Positions 31,594 through 35,632 of a DNA stretch of 35,632 nt are shown here, in pieces. Origin of the DNA: a bacterium (lineage in GTDB: Bacteria > Myxococcota_A > Bradymonadia > UBA7976 > UBA1532); contig JAUHXL010000019.1 in NCBI GenBank assembly GCA_030426945.1, positions 1 through 35,632 of the forward strand, read 5' to 3'. The notes beneath the pieces are model-generated. The model saw nothing but the letters and a program-made list of their open reading frames with translations. It was not told where the DNA came from and ran no database searches. Position 1 is the first letter of the stretch, and every line of letters starts with the position of its first letter. Made by a program: the position numbers and the translations under genes.

Positions 31594-33810
31594 ATGTTGC
31601 TCTGCCCCCGATGCTATCAGCCCAGCCGCACCGCGCAGCGCTGCAGCTGGACGGGCTGCGGCGGCCGCCCGAAACGGGTACCGGCGTTGGACGGCCTGGA
31701 GTTTGGCGACGTGGTGGGGAAGGGCAGTTTCGGCGCCGTCTATGGGTGCCGCACGCCCGATGGCCGCGACCGAGCGGTGAAGATCGTCGACCTGCGCAAG
31801 GCCGGTGGTGATCGGAAGAGTCGGACCGAGCTCGAGGGCACGTTCCAAAAGGAGCGCCAGGTCTACGAGCGCCTGAACAACCAACCGAACATCGTCGGCT
31901 TCCACGGGGCGTTCGACTTCGAGGATGCCCGGCTGCTGGTGATGGACTTCGTGCCCACCACGTTGCGCAAGCGGTTCGACCAGGGAGCACGCTTCGGGTT
32001 ACCGCAGGCCACCCAGATCGCCAGCGACCTCGCCGACGCGCTGGCCTACGCCCACGCCAAGGGCATCGTCCACCGCGACGTCAAGCCCGACAACGTCGGC
32101 CTGGATGCCGTCGGCAGCGCGGTGCTGTTCGACTTCGGCATCGCGCGTCTGCACGACGGCGTCGGTACGTTCACCGCCCGCGGCATGGGCAGCCTGCTGT
32201 TCGCCGCGCCCGAGCAGCTGCTCGACGAAGAGGGCGTCGGCGCGGCCGCTGACGTGTACGGCTGGGCCGCCGTCGTCTTTCGGCTCGTCATGGGCATCGA
32301 TCACCGCCGCCTGACTCTGCGCGATGGCTACACCCGCGAAGACCTGGTCGTCCATCTCGACCAGCCCCTGGTGCGGCCGCCCGACGATCCGTCGCGCCCG
32401 GCGGAGCTGGACACCCTGCTGCGGCGCTGCCTCGCCCGCCATCCCGGGGACCGCGCGCCGGACATGGCGAAGGTGCAGGCGCAGATGGAGGCCATCGCGT
32501 GGCGGGTGCAGACCGGTCTGCCCGACCTGCGAGCCGAGACGGCGCGGGCGCAGGAGGAGATCGAGGCAGCGCGGCAGCGAGTGCGCGACCTGCGTGCCGA
32601 GTCGACGACGCTCGCCGAAGGCGTCGAGACGCTGCGCCGCGGACAGCAGCTCGAGGCGCAGGCGCTGCTGTCCGCGCGCGCCGAGCTCGAGGCGGTGCGC
32701 GCGGACCTGGCCGCGGAGCGCAGCGAGCTGGCGGCGGCGCGGGCCGAACTGGCCGCGACGCGCGCCGACATCGAGGCGCTGCGGGCTGGCGCTGGCGCGC
32801 CGTTGCGGGGCGGCCGCGCGCCGTCCGAGGCGGTGAGCGCCTCCCCGCCGCCGGGGCCTCCACGCGCCGAGTCCGCGACGCCCCGGCGCCGCGCGCCGGC
32901 GGTGCACGTCGGTGCGGGCCGCGGCGCCCACGCGCCCGGCGCCGAGGTGTTTGCCGCGACGGCCCACCGATCGGCGCTGGTGTACATCCCGGGCACGGGC
33001 CCCGAGGGCTACCTGATGGGCAGCCCGAAGGACGAGGACGGCCGCGGCGGCGACGAGACGCAGCACCGGGTGGTGCTGAGCCCCTTCCTGCTGACCGCGA
33101 CGCCCATCACGCAGGGCGAGTTCGCCGCGTTGACCGGCGAGCGCCCGTCGTACTTCGAGGGCGCCGACGCGCTGCCGGTGGAGCGGGTGAGCTGGTTCGA
33201 CGCGGTGGCGTACGCGAACGCGTTGTCGGCGAAGGAGGGGCTCGACCCCTGCTACGACCTGAAGAACCCGAAGGGCACGCCCTTCGGCGGCCTGGCCAAG
33301 GGCAACATCGGCGACCTCGGCGACTACCAAGCCAAGGTGACCCCCATCCTGGACCGCGCCGGCCGTTGGCGCTGCACGGGCTACCGCCTGCCGACGGAGT
33401 CGGAGTGGGAGTGGGCGGCCCGGGGCGGGACGACCACGCGGTACTGGAAGGGCGACGCCGAGTCCGACCTGGCGGCGGTGGGCTGGTACGCCGGCAACAG
33501 CGGCCGCAAGACGCACCCGGTGGCCGCCAAGGGCGCGGCCGCCCGCAACCCCTTCGGCCTGTACGACGTGCACGGCAACGTCTGGGCGTGGTGCCACGAC
33601 TGGACCGGCACCTACCCCACCGGAAAGCAGACCGACCCCTTGGGCCCCGTCGGGGGCGCGAACCGCGTGTTGCGCGGTGGCTCGTGGGTCAACTCCGCGC
33701 CCTTCGCGCGGTCCGCGTTCCGGGTCGGGGGGCACCCGGCGTACCGGGAGAGGAGCACCGGGTTCCGCCTCGCTCGCCCCGCCCCCCCGAGCTCGGTCCT
33801 CGTCCATTGA
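31594..33810 (+). CDS. DGR target 5: zinc-ribbon Ser/Thr kinase with C-terminal variable FGE/C-type-lectin domain (soluble form)
   Basis: 738 residues from the ATG at 31594 (zinc ribbon C4, C7, C17, C22; 5' box upstream). The kinase domain is complete: GKGSFGAVYGC, AVK lysine, HRD 160-162, DFGIARLHDG, FAAPEQ. A long coiled coil (about 305-400, RAELEAVRADLAAERSELAA) replaces the coiled coil plus membrane helix of targets 2-4; no membrane segment is seen. The FGE-like domain (about 448-737) lacks catalytic cysteines and has HGNVWAW where the other targets have Glu. It ends in VR5. The protein is closest to target 1. It lies about 11.5 kb from the TR, beyond the cell-wall operon, so homing would have acted at a distance. 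Confidence 0.9.
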   Translation: MLLCPRCYQPSRTAQRCSWTGCGGRPKRVPALDGLEFGDVVGKGSFGAVYGCRTPDGRDRAVKIVDLRKAGGDRKSRTELEGTFQKERQVYERLNNQPNIVGFHGAFDFEDARLLVMDFVPTTLRKRFDQGARFGLPQATQIASDLADALAYAHAKGIVHRDVKPDNVGLDAVGSAVLFDFGIARLHDGVGTFTARGMGSLLFAAPEQLLDEEGVGAAADVYGWAAVVFRLVMGIDHRRLTLRDGYTREDLVVHLDQPLVRPPDDPSRPAELDTLLRRCLARHPGDRAPDMAKVQAQMEAIAWRVQTGLPDLRAETARAQEEIEAARQRVRDLRAESTTLAEGVETLRRGQQLEAQALLSARAELEAVRADLAAERSELAAARAELAATRADIEALRAGAGAPLRGGRAPSEAVSASPPPGPPRAESATPRRRAPAVHVGAGRGAHAPGAEVFAATAHRSALVYIPGTGPEGYLMGSPKDEDGRGGDETQHRVVLSPFLLTATPITQGEFAALTGERPSYFEGADALPVERVSWFDAVAYANALSAKEGLDPCYDLKNPKGTPFGGLAKGNIGDLGDYQAKVTPILDRAGRWRCTGYRLPTESEWEWAARGGTTTRYWKGDAESDLAAVGWYAGNSGRKTHPVAAKGAAARNPFGLYDVHGNVWAWCHDWTGTYPTGKQTDPLGPVGGANRVLRGGSWVNSAPFARSAFRVGGHPAYRERSTGFRLARPAPPSSVLVH
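33654..33792 (+). other. DGR variable repeat VR5 (distal)
   Basis: 139 bp, gap-free against the TR. By hand count 15 of 22 mismatches are at template adenines. Five of the seven others are clustered where the template has TCGAGGGTG and VR5 has CCCTTCGCG, suggesting a local patch change rather than DGR mutagenesis. The C-rich homing tract is the same as in the TR. It lies about 13.5 kb downstream of the TR. Confidence 0.9.
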
Positions 33811-34085
33811 CCATTGTGATACACCCCCCAACCGTACACGTGGCCGCCTACGCGGACAGATTGGCCGCCTTCCGGTCACGTTTGGCCACTTTGGTGTCCG
33901 ATCTGGCCGCCTACCCGGACACGAAGTGGCCACGGTCCGGCCACGCCCCCGCGGGCCTCCGCACCCTCGCCGCGGGAGGGCCTCGCGCGGCCGCCCTGGG
34001 CGGTCGGAAGGAGGCCGCATGGAACGGTCGACTCGCGCTCGGACGCGGCCTAGGCTGAAGCCCCTGGCAGGTGGCGGTGGGTGCC
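33811..34085. repeat. Post-VR5 conserved block
   Basis: Same layout as behind the other VRs: the GATCATTGTG-type element over the stop (TGACCATTGTGATACAC here), a hairpin-like TGGCCGC-CTAC-GCGGACA at 33841-33858 (one G-A mismatch), and GG(C/A/T) motifs starting near 33842, 33854, 33863, 33874, 33884, 33893, 33905, 33917, 33928 and 33939. The phasing is nearly the same as behind VR4. The last ~140 bp lead to the sigma-like gene with no clear promoter. Confidence 0.65.
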
Positions 34086-35486
34086 ATGAGCGACGTGGGC
34101 GAGCCGAGGCGGGTCGAGCAGGGTGACGCGACCATCGACGGACTCGGGGCTTCGGTCGGCGACGATGCGCCGGCGGCACCTCTCGGCCTCCGTGTGGCGG
34201 TCGGCGCGGCGAGCGTGGTCGCGCTGGCCGGATCGGTGGCGCCGCTCGGGTTGGCGTGGCTCGGTCTCGCGCTGTTCGGCTTGGCCGAAGTGCTCCAGCA
34301 CACGGGCGGCCTCGACGAGACGACGCTCGGAGTAGCCTTCGGGCTGGGGTGGGTGGTGAACGCTGGGGCGTTGCTCTGGTCGCTGATGCGGACCCTTCGA
34401 CGCCGTATCGCGGGCGTCGACCTCAGTCCAGATGTCCCTCTCGTGGGCCTCGCGGCGGCTTATCTGATGGTCGGCGGTCCGCTGGTTCTGCTCGACCTCA
34501 GCGGCGTCGACGTGCCGGATGGGCTGACGGCCGTCTTCCTGGTCGGCCTGCTGGAGCTCGCGCTGTTCGTCGCGCCTTTGCTGCTGGGTGCGATCGCATT
34601 GCGGCTGTGTTGGCGAGCCGTCGCGGGCGCCGTCTCGATCCGCGCGGCCTGGCGCGCGCTCGCCCAAGCCAGTCTGGCGGCCCTGGGCGGGCTCGGCGTC
34701 ACGGCGCTTCTGGTCGGCAGCGTCGCGGAGGGCTACGTCGAGCTCGACTCGATCGAGACCGGCGCCCCCGCGCCGACGCTGCACAGCATCCTGAGCGACG
34801 CGGCGACCGATCTGGTGGGCGATCGCGACCGCCAACGCGCACAGGCAACGGCGGGTCGAGCGGTCGTCGTCAGCCACGCGCCCGCACCTCGCGAGGTCCT
34901 GCGGCTCACGGCGCCAGGCGAGGAGCCGGCGACGCAGCGACGCCCGACGTCCGATCGCGAGCTGCTCGCCAACCCGCAGGCGCATGAGCCACCCAACCCC
35001 TTCGTGACGTGCCTCCAGACCCTGGCGCAGGCCAACCAGCCGTCGACGCTCGACAAGGCCATCAAGCGGCTGGTTCGGCACGACGTCCCGCTCGAGACTG
35101 CGCGCGACCTCGCCTACAGCACGCTGCTCAGCGTCTGTGAGCATCACGCCCGGTACGCGAAGTGGGATCTGACGCAGTACTACTGGCGCGCGATCGCCAA
35201 CGCCGAGAAGAAGCAGAACAAGCTCTCGTGCCGCGTCGTGTTCGATGACCATCTCGACACGCGCTGCACCTACGTCGGTATCGGGGCGGAGGACGCGCGC
35301 CGCGTTCGGGCGGCCATGGAGTCGCTGGCCGAGTCCGACCAGATGCTGCTCACGTTGTTCTACGTCGAGGGCCACAGCCACCGCGAGATCGCCACGCTGC
35401 TGGAGATCTCGGAGGCCGCCTCCCGCAAGCGTGTGCAGCGCCCGACCGAGGCGCTGCGCAAGGCCTACGCCGACCGCGCCTACTGA
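34086..35486 (+). CDS. Polytopic membrane protein fused to an ECF-sigma-like region
   Basis: 466 residues from the ATG at 34086; a GTG 15 bp upstream is an alternative, and a GGTGG stretch could serve as ribosome-binding site. About five hydrophobic helices lie in residues 33-210 (AVGAASVVALAGSVAPLG, GLAAAYLMVGGPLVLL, LVGLLELALFVAPLLL). A ~90-residue linker follows. The C-terminal part resembles an ECF sigma factor: a region-2-like helix set (LETARDLAYSTLLSVCEH, then YYWRAIANAEKK; about 310-365) and a clear region 4 (LTLFYVEGHSHREIATLLEI; about 400-450). ECF sigmas are normally soluble, so membrane attachment suggests release by proteolysis or membrane-held regulation. It lies 275 bp after target 5 on the same strand. 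Confidence 0.8.
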   Translation: MSDVGEPRRVEQGDATIDGLGASVGDDAPAAPLGLRVAVGAASVVALAGSVAPLGLAWLGLALFGLAEVLQHTGGLDETTLGVAFGLGWVVNAGALLWSLMRTLRRRIAGVDLSPDVPLVGLAAAYLMVGGPLVLLDLSGVDVPDGLTAVFLVGLLELALFVAPLLLGAIALRLCWRAVAGAVSIRAAWRALAQASLAALGGLGVTALLVGSVAEGYVELDSIETGAPAPTLHSILSDAATDLVGDRDRQRAQATAGRAVVVSHAPAPREVLRLTAPGEEPATQRRPTSDRELLANPQAHEPPNPFVTCLQTLAQANQPSTLDKAIKRLVRHDVPLETARDLAYSTLLSVCEHHARYAKWDLTQYYWRAIANAEKKQNKLSCRVVFDDHLDTRCTYVGIGAEDARRVRAAMESLAESDQMLLTLFYVEGHSHREIATLLEISEAASRKRVQRPTEALRKAYADRAY

Positions 35487-35592
35487 GAAAAACGACCCGC
35501 CCCACAAAAAGTCCGTCACGAAACAGGCCCTCGCGACTGGAGCCCCGTGAACGCCGCCGGAGTGGACCGCGCGGCGTCACCGGGAGGCTCCC

Positions 35593-35632
35593 ATGGAGAC
35601 ACGTCGCGACGAACCGCTCGTCCTCACCCACC
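35593..35632 (+). CDS. Start of a probable next gene (partial)
   Basis: The ATG at 35593 has GGGAGG seven bases upstream and reads METRRDEPLVLTH to the window edge. Placement 106 bp after the sigma-like gene on the same strand is consistent with a gene start. Too short to identify. Confidence 0.4.
   Translation, partial: METRRDEPLVLTH

Noticed and set aside
31999-34179. Long open frames opposite the target genes (for example minus strand 31999-34179 and 5487-6917)
   Set aside because: They are antisense to clear kinase/FGE genes or other coding DNA, are Arg/Pro/Ala-rich, and have no domain or motif; open antisense frames are expected at this GC content.

Overview
The window is very GC-rich, densely coded DNA with many Ser/Thr kinases, FHA and PP2C signalling proteins and a fused RodA-PBP. 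It looks like a complex, signalling-rich bacterium. The Myxococcota or a related former deltaproteobacterial group is the best guess, but no rRNA, tRNA or marker gene here settles it.

The main content is a diversity-generating retroelement (DGR) with five target genes in one window. The cassette (19068-21374) holds a helix-turn-helix gene, an avd-type accessory gene, a 139-bp template repeat (TR, 19965-20103), a duplicated spacer and a DGR-type reverse transcriptase broken by three 1-nt frameshifts. The targets (181-2310, 3084-5486, 13618-16026, 16255-18684, 31594-33810) share one layout: N-terminal C4 zinc ribbon, Ser/Thr kinase domain, coiled coil, optional transmembrane helix, and a C-terminal formylglycine-generating-enzyme-like (C-type lectin fold) domain. 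Each ends in a 139-bp variable repeat (VR) that aligns to the TR without gaps. By my hand count 76 of 100 TR/VR mismatches fall on template adenines, although adenine is only 26 of 139 TR bases. Three targets carry a membrane helix and two do not, so the same variable receptor may face both outward and inward. Every VR is followed by a conserved block with a short hairpin about 48 bp downstream and an array of GGCC-like motifs spaced about 10.8 bp apart.

Layout: 1-125, end of an upstream gene; 181-5486, targets 1 and 2 with a decayed copy of the cassette HTH gene between them; 5960-13449 (minus strand), a two-gene operon of a 2099-residue P-loop NTPase and a 397-residue protein ending in a HEPN-like RNxxxH motif, which looks like a conflict or immune effector module; 13618-18684, targets 3 and 4; 19068-21374, DGR cassette; 21381-31488 (minus strand), a signalling and cell-wall cluster (kinase, FHA protein, PP2C phosphatase, RodA-PBP fusion, secreted FGE-like protein, second kinase) whose order resembles the actinobacterial fhaA-pstP-rodA-pbpA-pkn operon; 31594-33810, target 5, divergent from that cluster; 34086-35486, a protein joining several membrane helices to an ECF-sigma-like region; 35593 to the end, a probable gene start.

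Working model (inference): diversified lectin-like tips bind ligands and gate the attached kinases, which signal to the neighbouring NTPase/HEPN module or to cell-wall control. The broken RT and TR-private substitutions suggest that diversification has stopped in this copy, unless the frameshifts are sequencing errors.
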